Source: Baaleninema simplex PCC 7105 (GTDB taxonomy: Bacteria; Cyanobacteriota; Cyanobacteriia; Cyanobacteriales; Geitlerinemataceae). Taken from it: a stretch of 43,162 bases of DNA. The stretch's first letter is position 1; each line of letters starts with the position of its first letter. The notes beneath the pieces were generated by a model. The model was not told the DNA's origin. It was given only the letters and a program-made list of their open reading frames with translations, and searched no databases. Positions 24,255-33,322 of this stretch are shown here, one piece after another. The stretch is taken from assembly GCF_000332355.1 (NCBI RefSeq), contig NZ_KB235959.1:457231-500392 (forward strand). Reading direction: 5' to 3'. The translations under genes and the position numbers were made by a program.

Positions 24255-25684
24255 GCGAGAACCATCCAAAAGAGAGCGATCGCCACTAAACTCATGACTC
24301 CGATTAGATGCTCGAATTCCTCGAGAACGCGGGGGGGCTGTACCAGGACTCGCCGAAATACCAGCCCGTAGGCCAGCCATCCGAGGGCGATCGTGGCTAA
24401 GGGTTTAATGATGTTGGTCGGGTTGTACGCTTCGTAATACACGCCGTTGGCAACGAAAAGCCCTGCCACCAACAACCCAACGGCCAGCCAAAACCCCGGT
24501 TTTGCCTTCGATTCGGCTTGAGTGTCGTGGGGCAGAAAAACGAACTTGGCAAAAGAAATTGCCGTTCCGACGGCGGCTAGATTCATGGCGACGACTTGCC
24601 AGGGCAGAAGGTTTTTCATGGTCAGGACTTTCGCTCCAAATCCAGACAGCAGGGGAAAACCCGAAATTGAAAAGCTGGCAACGGCCAAGGGCAGCCAAAC
24701 TTGGGTGGCGATCGGTTCGAGCCGAAGTGTCTTGAGGTTGCGGCTCGGTAGGTTTCCGGCAATGAGAAAGAGTGCGGATTTGACGAGTCCGTGGGTGAGG
24801 GCGTAAAATCCCGCCACCTCGGGCGCGGCCAGAACGAAGCCCAGTTGTGACACGGTGGAAAACGCCAGCATCCGCTTGGTGTCTTGTTCTAAGACGGTGT
24901 AGACCACGCCCAGCAAGGCAGCGCCGACGCCAAACAACCGCACGAGGGGATCGATTTCTTCGGCGAGCAAAGCGCAACGGACGAGGGGAAAGACTCCGGC
25001 TTTGACGCCGATTCCCGATAACATTGCCGAGACTGGGGTTTCTGATTCTGAGTGAGTCAGGGGCAGCCACAGCCCGGAGACGAAGACGCCTCCTTTGGTG
25101 AGCAGTCCGACAAAGATCAGAGCTTGGGCTTCTGTGGGGGCCTGTGCGAGTCCGGTGAAGGCGAAGGATTGGTGGGTTTGATAGACCATCGCCGCGCCAA
25201 TGAGATAGAACAGCATGGCGGTGTTGCTCACGAACAGGTAGCGCAGCCCCACCCAAATCGATCGATTGCTGCGGGGGTAAGTGATGAGGAGAAAGGCAGC
25301 AATGCCGATGACTTCTAAGGCCACGTACAGGCTGATGAAGTCGGCGCAGATGAAAGCGGAGTTGACGCTTCCGTGGAGGAGGATAATTTGGGTGAAGAAG
25401 AACGCCGGTCGATCGCCAGCCCAGCAGTAGAGTAGAACCGCCAGTGTTACGAGGGCGTTGGTGAGGATAAAGAAACCGCTGAGGGAATCGATCGTCAGTG
25501 TCACCCCGAAGTTGTCGAGGAGTTGTAAAGTAACCGGAGACGACCGTAGCACCTGCTGCATCCCGTAGCCCAGGGATACGAGGGATACCGCCACAGCCAG
25601 GTAGCGAGAGAGCTGTGGCAGTAGGTAAATGCTAAAGCCGACTAAAAACGGCAGAGTAATCCAGGCAATGGAGATCGCAGTCAT
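24251..25684 (-). CDS. mrpD: Mrp antiporter subunit D (NuoM/N-like)
   Basis: 477 aa, with about 13-14 TM segments of the proton-conducting antiporter family (MnhD/NuoN-like). Family residues visible include the TM5-type glutamate in SLYVALEVIGIAAFLL, the TM7-type lysine in VGLLTKGGVFVSGLWLPLTH, the TM8-type IGVKAGVFPLVR, and VLEQDTKRMLAFSTVSQLGFVL and LTHGLVKSALFLIAGN. These charged residues form the proton path. It is the only such subunit in the operon. Cyanobacterial relatives I recall often carry two D subunits. Overlaps both neighbours by 4 bp. Confidence 0.9.
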   Translation of the reverse strand: MTAISIAWITLPFLVGFSIYLLPQLSRYLAVAVSLVSLGYGMQQVLRSSPVTLQLLDNFGVTLTIDSLSGFFILTNALVTLAVLLYCWAGDRPAFFFTQIILLHGSVNSAFICADFISLYVALEVIGIAAFLLITYPRSNRSIWVGLRYLFVSNTAMLFYLIGAAMVYQTHQSFAFTGLAQAPTEAQALIFVGLLTKGGVFVSGLWLPLTHSESETPVSAMLSGIGVKAGVFPLVRCALLAEEIDPLVRLFGVGAALLGVVYTVLEQDTKRMLAFSTVSQLGFVLAAPEVAGFYALTHGLVKSALFLIAGNLPSRNLKTLRLEPIATQVWLPLAVASFSISGFPLLSGFGAKVLTMKNLLPWQVVAMNLAAVGTAISFAKFVFLPHDTQAESKAKPGFWLAVGLLVAGLFVANGVYYEAYNPTNIIKPLATIALGWLAYGLVFRRVLVQPPRVLEEFEHLIGVMSLVAIALFWMVLA

Positions 25685-26022
25685 GGCGTGTTATTTTTTT
25701 CGATTTCACGAATCTCCAGGGTGGGCGTGTCCCGCGACAGTTTCATCGCTCCCACGAGAATTAGGGCTTGGATGGAAAAGCCAATGACGATCGCCGTCAG
25801 AATGACCGCTTGCGGGACGGGATCGGCGTAGTCAACGGCTTCGCCTCCGGTGTCGATCGGTGCTAACAGACCGTCTCGTGCTGCCACCCAGACGTACCAG
25901 GCGATGACTCCTGTACTCATGACATCCATCGCCAAGATTTTCATCATCAGGTTCCGTTTCCAAATGATGCCGAAAAAACCGCAAAAGACGGTGGCAAAAA
26001 TAAAGGCTTCTAAGATAGGCAT
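25681..26022 (-). CDS. mrpC: Mrp antiporter subunit C (NuoK-like)
   Basis: 113 aa from ATG 26022 (MPILEAFIFATVFCGFFG). Upstream codons in the open frame look non-coding. Three TM segments of the MnhC/NuoK type: the first as above, then a second with LMMKILAMDVMSTGVIAWYV and a third with DPVPQAVILTAIVIGFSIQA. First gene of the seven-gene operon that runs to mrpB. Confidence 0.87.
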   Translation of the reverse strand: MPILEAFIFATVFCGFFGIIWKRNLMMKILAMDVMSTGVIAWYVWVAARDGLLAPIDTGGEAVDYADPVPQAVILTAIVIGFSIQALILVGAMKLSRDTPTLEIREIEKNNTP

Positions 26023-26377
26023 GGCTCGGCTCGATCGTCGATACGGGCGGTAGGAGAGGGGTTGAGTTGTGGAAAGGTTAGGCTGGGTCTTGCCCCACAC
26101 TGCGCGATAACTGATGGGGAGAACGTTTTAGCGTCTCCGCGTTTTGCGCGCAAACTCCATAATAAAGGCTAAAGGTGTCATCACACTGTTTTTGACTGAC
26201 TTTTCAACTGTGGAGATCGATCGACCTGTCGAGAGGTAGTACCCTCTCGAGAGCGCGTTTCCCTCGTCTCTCAGCATGGTTGGGGTGCGTTTTTGGGTAG
26301 TGTGAGTCAATGTGAAAGTTGAACGATCGACTGGTATGTGATGGGAATTAAGTATAAATCGGTGGATCGACCGAGAT
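26023..26377. other. Intergenic region upstream of mrp operon with hairpin
   Basis: About 355 bases between mrpC and the downstream end of the restriction gene. It contains TCGAGAGG-TAGTAC-CCTCTCGA (26229-26250), a perfect 8-bp stem, about 210 bases before mrpC. It should hold the mrp promoter, but no convincing -35/-10 pair was seen. A 60-aa minus frame (26128-26310) lacks support. Confidence 0.5.
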
Positions 26378-27499
26378 TTAAAGTCGATTTAACTTGCCAA
26401 TAATTTCCTGCCATTTTTGTTTGTGAATGAGTTGTATTTCTTTGTCTTTTTGTACTAAATCAGAATATCGAGATACAAAATCATCCAAGGAAGCAATAAG
26501 CCTTAGATAATATTTGAGAGTGGGAACTATTCCATTCACAATAACTTGACAGCCGTGTTTTATGGCGATTTCTCTTGTCTGATTTTTAATGTTTTCATAA
26601 TTAATTTCATGCGAAGAAAATATACAATAGCGGCGTGGATTGAATTTGTAAATTTTCTCTCGAGCAATCGCGATCACTGAGGTGTCGATCGGTTTGTTGT
26701 GTTTAATTTCAATAGCTTCTGTCAAATTTTTCTCAGCATCCAAAATTTCAATATCTCCCGCTGTCTTAGATTTTAAGTCTGAGGCTGTATGACTTCCTAA
26801 ATCTTTCAAACTACAGTCATGATATCTCTCAAGCTGTTGCAGCAACACAGTGAAAATCGCATAAAATGCCAAGACAGGTAACTTAGACGCACCGCGAACG
26901 CCATACGTACTGTTGAAATGCAGTGAAAGGCTTTCGACGAGAGAGTCAATATCCAAACGTTCGGGATTTTTTAACGGCGAAATTTCGATATTTTTAGCGC
27001 TATCGCTTATTGTTTTAACCTGCTTGAGTAAAAGCATTAATATAGTATTAGCACAATCGAGATCGATGATTTGAACGTAATAGACGAGTTTTAAAAAAGC
27101 CTTTTTAACCTTTTTATCGCCAATTTTACCTTCATAATTCAAAGTGTAAGGATACGGTTGCTCGAGGGAGCGAGTCAACCAGCCAGTTTCTGCCATTGCT
27201 GGGAGTTCTAAATCTCGTAAAGTGGGTGTAATATACTTAGTGTCTATAGTGCGCCCAGAAAACCCATTCTCTAATTGTTCTTGATGATATCGAATATCTT
27301 GCTTTGGGTTTAAAATTTTATGAACTAAAAGCGTCACTAAGACCGTATAAACGCCTTTGAAAGATAGTGATTTTTCAGCAATCGTGCGTATGTGCTTTTG
27401 GACATATTCAGGTAATTCACGTTCTAATTTTGTAACCTGAGACTCTTCGAGATCGATAGATTTTGAATATAACTCTTTCAGTTTTTGCGCGTGGTTCAT
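26378..27499 (-). CDS. Putative type II restriction endonuclease (PD-(D/E)XK)
   Basis: 373 aa, 2 bp downstream of a cytosine methyltransferase, the usual layout of a type II restriction-modification pair. A PD-(D/E)XK-like active site is visible: AGDIEIL with Asp249, then 14 residues to EAIEIK with Glu264 and Lys266. Upstream, residues 80-122 (FSGRTIDTKYITPTLRDLEL, then SLEQPYPYTLNYEG) probably belong to a DNA-contact region. The recognition site cannot be read. Codon use is AT-rich and poor in HIP1 sites compared with neighbours, indicating transfer. By context it cuts unmethylated DNA at the site protected by the upstream enzyme. Confidence 0.78.
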   Translation of the reverse strand: MNHAQKLKELYSKSIDLEESQVTKLERELPEYVQKHIRTIAEKSLSFKGVYTVLVTLLVHKILNPKQDIRYHQEQLENGFSGRTIDTKYITPTLRDLELPAMAETGWLTRSLEQPYPYTLNYEGKIGDKKVKKAFLKLVYYVQIIDLDCANTILMLLLKQVKTISDSAKNIEISPLKNPERLDIDSLVESLSLHFNSTYGVRGASKLPVLAFYAIFTVLLQQLERYHDCSLKDLGSHTASDLKSKTAGDIEILDAEKNLTEAIEIKHNKPIDTSVIAIAREKIYKFNPRRYCIFSSHEINYENIKNQTREIAIKHGCQVIVNGIVPTLKYYLRLIASLDDFVSRYSDLVQKDKEIQLIHKQKWQEIIGKLNRL

Positions 27500-27501
27500 G
27501 A

Positions 27502-28563
27502 TTACAAGCCAGGAATTGTTAGTTGCACCGGGGGTAAGGGTTGTTTAACCACCGCATCTGGTTGATACCTCGAACTCGAACTAAAAATCTTTTGATTTAT
27601 TACTTCACGAATCAGTTCTCGTACAACCGTTGTCGCGACGGAATTTCCAATTTGACGATAAGCATCTCCGATAACCGAGCTTTTTTTAAACTCTTTCGGA
27701 AAACCCATTATTTTATAGCATTCTTTCAATGTCAATTTACGAACTCTATCTTTCTCGGGTAAATAGATAAAAAATCGTCCAGAAGACTCCTGTGAAGGAA
27801 GCGTGGGATGAACGCCGTCAACGGAGTAAATTCGATTGGGTTGGCGATGGACTCGCGATAAATGCTCGGTATTCGGACGAATTCCCGTTTTCCAAATACT
27901 CTTATTTCGATATCCGACGAAAATCAGTCCTGAATCCTGTTTTTTGGGATTTTCAATGAGAGTGTATTCGTCGGGGGATAAATACTCAAAATTTTCTTCG
28001 TTGTCTAAGAAATCTTTTAAATTGGGAACGGGTTCAATTTTTTGAAGTTTAGAAAAATCGAACTTTTTATACTTAGAACCGACAATAAAAACTCGCTCTC
28101 GATTTTGAGGAAGTCCGAAATCTTTAGCGTTTAGTAATTTATAGGTGACGAGATACCCCAAGCTTTGAAGCGTATTTAAAATGACTTTAAAATTTGAACC
28201 TTTGGCAACGTGAAGCAAATGTTTGACATTTTCTAAAATAATGACTTCGGGTTGCTTCTGTTTTAAAAATTCGCATAAATAGAAAAATATGGTTCCTCGT
28301 TCGTCCGAAAAACCGCGACGCTTTCCGCAGATGCTGAACGGTTGACAGGGAAACCCCGCTGTGACGACGTTCACATCGGAAATTTGGCTAAAGTCCACTT
28401 CAGAAATATCGCCATCGGGGTAATCGCCAAAATTTTCAAAATAGACTTGGCGACAGGATTCGTTTGCTTCACACGAATACAGACATTTCAATCCTGCTTG
28501 TTCGAGTGAAAGTCGAAATCCGCCAATTCCGGAAAATATATCTGCGAAGGTTAACGAAGACAT
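27502..28563 (-). CDS. DNA (cytosine-5) methyltransferase
   Basis: 353 aa with all core motifs: I FADIFSGIGGFRLSLEQAG (6-24), IV GFPCQPFSI with catalytic Cys73, VI ENVKHL (111-116), VIII QNRERVFIVG (near 157-166), IX-X region with LTLKECYKIMGFP and YRQIGNSV. The target-recognition region lies between VIII and IX (about 200-275) and includes GYRNKSIWKTG and SRVHRQPNRIYS, so specificity is not deducible here. It methylates C5 of a cytosine in a specific site and would protect host DNA from the adjacent nuclease. AT-rich like its partner. Confidence 0.93.
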   Translation of the reverse strand: MSSLTFADIFSGIGGFRLSLEQAGLKCLYSCEANESCRQVYFENFGDYPDGDISEVDFSQISDVNVVTAGFPCQPFSICGKRRGFSDERGTIFFYLCEFLKQKQPEVIILENVKHLLHVAKGSNFKVILNTLQSLGYLVTYKLLNAKDFGLPQNRERVFIVGSKYKKFDFSKLQKIEPVPNLKDFLDNEENFEYLSPDEYTLIENPKKQDSGLIFVGYRNKSIWKTGIRPNTEHLSRVHRQPNRIYSVDGVHPTLPSQESSGRFFIYLPEKDRVRKLTLKECYKIMGFPKEFKKSSVIGDAYRQIGNSVATTVVRELIREVINQKIFSSSSRYQPDAVVKQPLPPVQLTIPGL

Positions 28564-28621
28564 TGCTGATTGAATCCGATCTGAGACGATTCTGTGGATA
28601 TTTCAAAAAGTACAATTTATT

Positions 28622-28627
28622 ATTATA
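28622..28627 (-). promoter_or_regulatory. Candidate -10 box of the restriction-modification operon
   Basis: TATAAT on the minus strand in a very AT-rich stretch, about 59 bases before the methyltransferase ATG. No clear -35. Confidence 0.35.
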
Positions 28628-28676
28628 TCATAAAAATAATAAAAAGACGATCGAACGATTGGATTTGAAGCGATCG

Positions 28677-28720
28677 CTCCCCCCCGTAAAAGCATTTCAG
28701 ATCGTTCCTCTACGGGGGAG
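28677..28720. terminator. GC-rich hairpin between glmM and the methyltransferase
   Basis: CTCCCCCCCGTA (28677-28688) and TACGGGGGAG (28711-28720) form a long stem with a 22-base loop. It lies about 45 bases past the glmM stop on the minus strand. On the plus strand TTTT follows; on the minus strand no U-run does. Best read as a possible terminator for glmM. Confidence 0.45.
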
Positions 28721-28766
28721 TTTTACAGCCAAATTTTCAAGCAGATTCCAAAGTTTCAGCTTACCA

Positions 28767-30200
28767 CTACACCAAATGCTGGCGAACGGCAAACACTAAA
28801 TTTTCCGCCCAGCGATCGGCCAGTTCGGCGTTAACCGCTTCTACCATCACGCGAACCACCGGTTCGGTTCCCGAAGCACGAACTAACACGCGACCGAGAT
28901 CTCCCATTGCCGTTTTCGCCTGCTCGATCGCCTGTTGTAAGGGATCGCAATTTTGCCAGTTCGTCCGCAACTCGCGATCTTCCACGCGCACGTTTTTCAA
29001 CAGTTGCGGGTAAGTTTGGAAACTATTATCGACTAATTCCGAAAGCGAAGTTCCGCTGCATCGTACTAACGCCGCCAAGTGTAACGCCGTCATCAATCCG
29101 TCGCCGCTGATGCCGTAATGACTGCAAATCACGTGACCCGATTGTTCGCCGCCTAACATCGATCCGGTTCGGCACATTTCTGCATGAACGTAGCGATCGC
29201 CTACCGGAGTCCGCAGCAGTTTTCCGCCTTGTTTTTCCCAGGCTCTTTCAAATCCCAGGTTCGCCATAACGGTGGAAACAATGAGATTTTCGGGGAGTTG
29301 CTGGGACTTTTGTAGGTGTTGACCCCACAGATAAAGGATATAGTCGCCGTCGATGGGGCGTCCGCGTCCGTCCACCGCCAACACGCGATCGGCGTCGCCG
29401 TCGAAGGCAAATCCCAAATCGGCGTTGTGGTCGAGAACCGCCGCTTGCAGAACTTCCAGATGTGTCGAACCGCAGTTGACGTTGATGCGATCGCCGTCGG
29501 GGCGATCGTGGAGACAAATGACGTCTGCACCCAGTTCGCGGAAGGCTTGGGGGGCGACTTGACTGGCGGCACCCCAGGCTAAATCGAGGACGACGCGCAG
29601 TCCGCAAAAGTCGCGATCGCCGTTGAGGGGAGTTTGCAGCGAGGAGAGATAGTCGCCGACGAGTTCGGGGCGGTTGTAGTGATGCCCCCAACTGTCAATT
29701 TCGCGAGGGTGCAGTTGGCCGCGGATTCCGTCTTCGATTTGGCGTTGTACGTCGTTGGGGAGTTTAACGCCGTCCGCCCCGAAGAATTTGATGCCGTTGT
29801 CTTCGGGGGGGTTGTGACTGGCGGAAATCATAACACCACCTACAGCCTCGGAACAGTGGGTGAGGTAGGCAACGCAAGGCGTCGGACACAAGCCGAGATC
29901 CCACACTTCCAATCCGGCGGCGGTTAATCCCGCTGACAGTGCTGCCGCCAGCATACTGCTGGAGTTGCGCGAATCTTGTCCCAAGACGATCGCCCCGGTT
30001 CCGTAGCGTTCGCGGAGGGCGAGTCCCGCCCAAAATCCTACTTGTAGGGCGAGGGGGGCGTTGAGTAAATCGCCGACTTTACCTCGGATACCGTCGGTTC
30101 CGAACAGGGGCGATTTAGGCAGCGACAGGGGACTCAGGGCAAACGGCGATCGCACCGTTACCGAGCCGTTAAGTTGTCGAACAGCCGGAGACATCACCAT
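28767..30200 (-). CDS. glmM: Phosphoglucosamine mutase
   Basis: Converts glucosamine-6-phosphate to glucosamine-1-phosphate for UDP-GlcNAc, the precursor of peptidoglycan and envelope sugars. ATG 30200 (GGAG 10 bases upstream) gives 477 aa. Alpha-phosphohexomutase landmarks are present: [11 protein letters not shown], active-site serine loop [17 protein letters not shown], metal loop [12 protein letters not shown], substrate loop LGGEQSGH and phosphate-binding [15 protein letters not shown]. The GEQSGH loop and length favour GlmM over phosphoglucomutase or phosphomannomutase. It lies near murD and glycosyltransferases on the same strand, in keeping with envelope synthesis. Confidence 0.9.
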   Translation of the reverse strand: MVMSPAVRQLNGSVTVRSPFALSPLSLPKSPLFGTDGIRGKVGDLLNAPLALQVGFWAGLALRERYGTGAIVLGQDSRNSSSMLAAALSAGLTAAGLEVWDLGLCPTPCVAYLTHCSEAVGGVMISASHNPPEDNGIKFFGADGVKLPNDVQRQIEDGIRGQLHPREIDSWGHHYNRPELVGDYLSSLQTPLNGDRDFCGLRVVLDLAWGAASQVAPQAFRELGADVICLHDRPDGDRINVNCGSTHLEVLQAAVLDHNADLGFAFDGDADRVLAVDGRGRPIDGDYILYLWGQHLQKSQQLPENLIVSTVMANLGFERAWEKQGGKLLRTPVGDRYVHAEMCRTGSMLGGEQSGHVICSHYGISGDGLMTALHLAALVRCSGTSLSELVDNSFQTYPQLLKNVRVEDRELRTNWQNCDPLQQAIEQAKTAMGDLGRVLVRASGTEPVVRVMVEAVNAELADRWAENLVFAVRQHLV

Positions 30201-30279
30201 ATTCAAGTCACTCCACACAGAACACACTCAACAGGAGAATAGCACGGTTGCACCCGACTTGAAGTCGTACTTCAAACCT

Positions 30280-31917
30280 CTAAAGCTCGTCGCGTCGTTT
30301 TAAAATTGTGATTTCAGGGTTGATTTTGTTCAGGTTTCCCGTTCGATACCTCGGATTTTCTATTGCTTCGTAGCCGTCTAAATACAGTAGGTTCCAAATC
30401 GGTTTGGTTTGGTGTTTTAAAATAGTCTCGTAGCCCGAATCATCGCCATAAAGTTGGACGAAAAAGCTCCAATTTGGAGACGATGGCGTATAAGTGTTTA
30501 AATTCATAAGACTCGTTGTGACAATGTATTGAGGGGATTCTCGGACGAGGTCTTCAAACTCAAAGGTTTTATCGACCGTCACTTCAAAGTCTGCCATTTT
30601 GTTTTCTCGCGGTAAATACCGTTCGATGCCATACATTGTAAGAGTATCGCCGGGTTGTAAATTCTGTTGCATCCAGTTTTCGACGTAATATCTCGAGTCT
30701 TGATGCATGAGTAGATCGATCGACGATCCATAAAAAAAGCTGTAGATAAATAGGGCAGAAACTAAAATTTGAGTCAGAGGATTTGACACAACATTCAAAA
30801 TTCCATCGATCGACTTACCGCCAAATAAGGAAAGGACGATGCAAACTGGAATTAAAAATCGTTCTCGACAAAATGCGATCGGCATTAAAAAAAAGATGTA
30901 GTATGAAATCACAATAATTAAAGTGCTTAATAAAATTTGGTTTCTTCGTGGGTTTCGGAGAGCGAGAACTACACCTGAAAGACAGACTGCAAACAAGGGA
31001 AACCCAAACGATACGACTAAATCTTTTAAAAAACGATGGAACAATCTTAACTGTTCGATCCAATTATGTTTGTTTTCTTCGCTGATTTCTACCCCACTGT
31101 AACTCGCATCACCAAGGATTAGGTCGAGATGTTTTACAAATCCATCCCAGTTAAACAGGAAATTGTGATATATCGCAAACAAACTAACACCGATCGCAAT
31201 GGGTAAATAGATTCGCCGATCGCAAACGAGATTCCAAGCCGAAACTCGAGGGTGTTGTCGATTTTTATATTGGTACAGCTCGAATACGATAAACAACACG
31301 GTTAAAATATATAACCCATAGGCTTGGTCTTTGGTACAAACGGAGGTCGTAGCTGTTGCCGCAAAGAGAATATAGTCTCGGAGTCGATGGTGTTTGAGTA
31401 TCTTGATGTAAAACAATAAAGATAAGCAAAACCAAAAGACATAAGGAATGTCTAGGTTGACTGTTTTCGAGTAATAAATGACCGTGACGGTTAAAGTCAC
31501 AATCAGCGATGAGAAGAGGGCTGCTCGTTTGGAAAGTAGTTCTCGACCACATAAGTACGTGATATAGATCGATGTGGTTCCCATTACCAAGCTGAGACAG
31601 CGTCCGACATAGTATAAAAAGTTATAAACCGGAAGATCGTAAAAGTCTAAGAGTTTCAGCTTTGATAAAAGCCAAATAGGTATATATAGAATGCTAAGTA
31701 TGTAAAAATGAAATGGAGCATACTTAGAATGCCAACCGTTAGAAAACCGTTCGGATATGCCATCCCAAACTTGATAGGGAAGAATTTCATCCATCGCCCA
31801 GCCTAAAAAACTTGGCAATCCCCACCAAATCGCATAAAGATTTAATAAGAAACTCAGTAGGAGAATATAAAACAGCGGTCTTTTAACAACTTGATGTCGA
31901 AAGAGAAGTGATAACAT
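30280..31917 (-). CDS. Polytopic GT39-like glycosyltransferase
   Basis: 545 aa with about 11-12 TM segments in the first ~400 residues, and a soluble C-terminal domain (about 415-545). This is the layout of ArnT/PMT-type (GT39, GT-C fold) enzymes that use lipid-linked sugars at the outer membrane face. An acidic loop after TM1 (GWAMDEILPYQVWDG) offers the catalytic-type Asp/Glu. The second acidic patch is SKTVNLDIPYVFWF. The C-terminal domain has TLTMYGIERYLPREN. The acceptor is unknown. Codon use is more AT-rich than the housekeeping neighbours, often seen for surface-sugar genes. It lies downstream of two GT4 genes and upstream of glmM. Confidence 0.75.
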   Translation of the reverse strand: MLSLLFRHQVVKRPLFYILLLSFLLNLYAIWWGLPSFLGWAMDEILPYQVWDGISERFSNGWHSKYAPFHFYILSILYIPIWLLSKLKLLDFYDLPVYNFLYYVGRCLSLVMGTTSIYITYLCGRELLSKRAALFSSLIVTLTVTVIYYSKTVNLDIPYVFWFCLSLLFYIKILKHHRLRDYILFAATATTSVCTKDQAYGLYILTVLFIVFELYQYKNRQHPRVSAWNLVCDRRIYLPIAIGVSLFAIYHNFLFNWDGFVKHLDLILGDASYSGVEISEENKHNWIEQLRLFHRFLKDLVVSFGFPLFAVCLSGVVLALRNPRRNQILLSTLIIVISYYIFFLMPIAFCRERFLIPVCIVLSLFGGKSIDGILNVVSNPLTQILVSALFIYSFFYGSSIDLLMHQDSRYYVENWMQQNLQPGDTLTMYGIERYLPRENKMADFEVTVDKTFEFEDLVRESPQYIVTTSLMNLNTYTPSSPNWSFFVQLYGDDSGYETILKHQTKPIWNLLYLDGYEAIENPRYRTGNLNKINPEITILKRRDEL

Positions 31918-31977
31918 GGTTCGCTATTTATCTAACAGGTATTATTGGACTATGTACAGTTGTATGAGGTCGTCGAT

Positions 31978-33066
31978 CTAAAGCGTTCGACGACAATATT
32001 GTTGTAAGACTCGGGCAGTTTTCGGCCCGGTTTTATCCCAACTAAACTGATGCGATCGCTCGAGTCCGGCTTGTCGGAGGTGCGATCGCATCGTATTATC
32101 TATGACGACTTGATGCATAGCAGTCGCGATCGTTTCACTATTATAAGGATCGATGAGAATTGCAGCATTTCCGGCAACTTCTGGAATTGAAGCCACGTTG
32201 GAGGCGATAACCGGACACCCACAGGCCATGGCTTCGAGAACGGGTAAGCCGAATCCTTCCCAGAGAGACGGAAATACTAAAGCGATCGCTTGATTCGTCA
32301 AAATGGGGAGATCCTCTCGTTTGACGTAATCGAGAAATTTGACGCGATCGCCGACTCCCAACTCGATGGCTTGAGTTTGCAACTGCGGCGTGTAGCGGCG
32401 ATCGAACGATCCGGCGATCCAAAATTCGCAATCGATGGATTTGGGAAGTTGGGAAAAGGCTGCGATCGCGCGATGTAGGTTTTTATAGGGATCGTGACGA
32501 CCGACGTAGAGGAAATAGTTTTGAGTCGGAAGGTCGAGAAAACGGTAGAGGGTGCGATCGAACCCCAACGGAATCGACACCAATTTGGAAGCGGGAACGT
32601 CATAAAACTTCATGGCATCGTTGGCGGTGGATTCGGAAATACAAATAACTGTTTCTGCCTGTTGCAACACCTGGGGAACGTAATAGCGGTGATAGAGCGT
32701 CATCGGCGAAAACCGCTTGGGAAACCGCAGTGGAATTGCGTCGTACAGGGTTACGGCATAGCGTCCCTTCCAGCCTAACGGGGCTTCGGTGATGGGAGAA
32801 AACAGGAAATTAGACTTCAGTTTTCGGTCGATTCGAGGTAAATCAAACTGCGTCCACCACAGCCGTTTGAGATGTCCGCGAATGCCTTGTTCTGGAGTTT
32901 GTCCGGCGGGAATCGGATAATGTTTGAATTCGGGAAAATGCGATTCGTTAAACGGACGAGCTACCAGTAAGGTAGGGTCGAGATTTCGCAAATGAGGAAC
33001 CACGTTCAGCGCATACGTGCTAATTCCGGTGGGTTTCTCCATTAAAAACGAAAGGTTGACGAGCAA
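31978..33066 (-). CDS. GT4-family glycosyltransferase
   Basis: 362 aa, GT-B fold. The N-terminal half has [10 protein letters not shown] and [18 protein letters not shown]; the nucleotide-sugar half has [36 protein letters not shown] (near 270) and [14 protein letters not shown]. The E-x7-E pair of GT4 enzymes is in that block (EGFGLPVLE). It transfers a sugar from an NDP-sugar to a lipid or glycan acceptor at the cytosolic membrane face; donor and acceptor are not deducible. Its C-terminal half is close to the next gene's, suggesting paralogy. Confidence 0.9.
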   Translation of the reverse strand: MLVNLSFLMEKPTGISTYALNVVPHLRNLDPTLLVARPFNESHFPEFKHYPIPAGQTPEQGIRGHLKRLWWTQFDLPRIDRKLKSNFLFSPITEAPLGWKGRYAVTLYDAIPLRFPKRFSPMTLYHRYYVPQVLQQAETVICISESTANDAMKFYDVPASKLVSIPLGFDRTLYRFLDLPTQNYFLYVGRHDPYKNLHRAIAAFSQLPKSIDCEFWIAGSFDRRYTPQLQTQAIELGVGDRVKFLDYVKREDLPILTNQAIALVFPSLWEGFGLPVLEAMACGCPVIASNVASIPEVAGNAAILIDPYNSETIATAMHQVVIDNTMRSHLRQAGLERSHQFSWDKTGPKTARVLQQYCRRTL

Positions 33067-33100
33067 TGTTGCGATTTCCTTTTAATGTTGTCGATTAATT

Positions 33101-33220
33101 TGTAAGTTAGGTGTAGAAGCGGAACCCAACAGTCAATCGGTTCGTTTTTTGGTCGATTTTTGTAGGTTGGGTGTAAAAACGGAACCCAACAGCGAACCGG
33201 ATTGTTTTTTGTGGTTTTGG
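33101..33220. repeat. 60-bp tandem duplication with GTAGGTTGGGT motif
   Basis: Two copies (33101-33160, 33161-33220) begin TGTAAGTTAGGTGTAGAAGC and TGTAGGTTGGGTGTAAAAAC, and share CGGAACCCAACAG. ACCCAACCTA at 33306-33315 is the inverted complement of TAGGTTGGGT. Related wording, GTAGGTTGAATGGAGCGAAG, occurs at 36212-36231. This is a common cyanobacterial intergenic repeat type. Confidence 0.75.
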
Positions 33221-33322
33221 GACGGATAAATTTAAAATTTTACAATTTGGCTTAAGCCCGAAATTAAATTCCTAAATTTATCGTTTTTGGGTTTCACTAT
33301 GTTCCACCCAACCTATGAAGAT

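Noticed and set aside
26128-26310. 60-aa minus frame upstream of mrpC
   Set aside because: Short and basic, and it spans the 26229-26250 hairpin, so it is likely non-coding.
28691-28780. tRNA-like minus-strand stretch: 7-bp terminal complementarity (AGCATTT/AAATGCT), a D-loop-like AGTGGTAA and a CTTTGGA loop like tRNA-Gln
   Set aside because: The D and anticodon stems do not pair, there is no TTCGAAT T-loop, and the 5' part is the end of glmM. It is at most a degenerate tRNA fossil, more likely chance.
33101-33315. Possible short CRISPR array (repeated 60-bp unit)
   Set aside because: Only two diverged copies in direct contact, no spacers, and no cas genes nearby.
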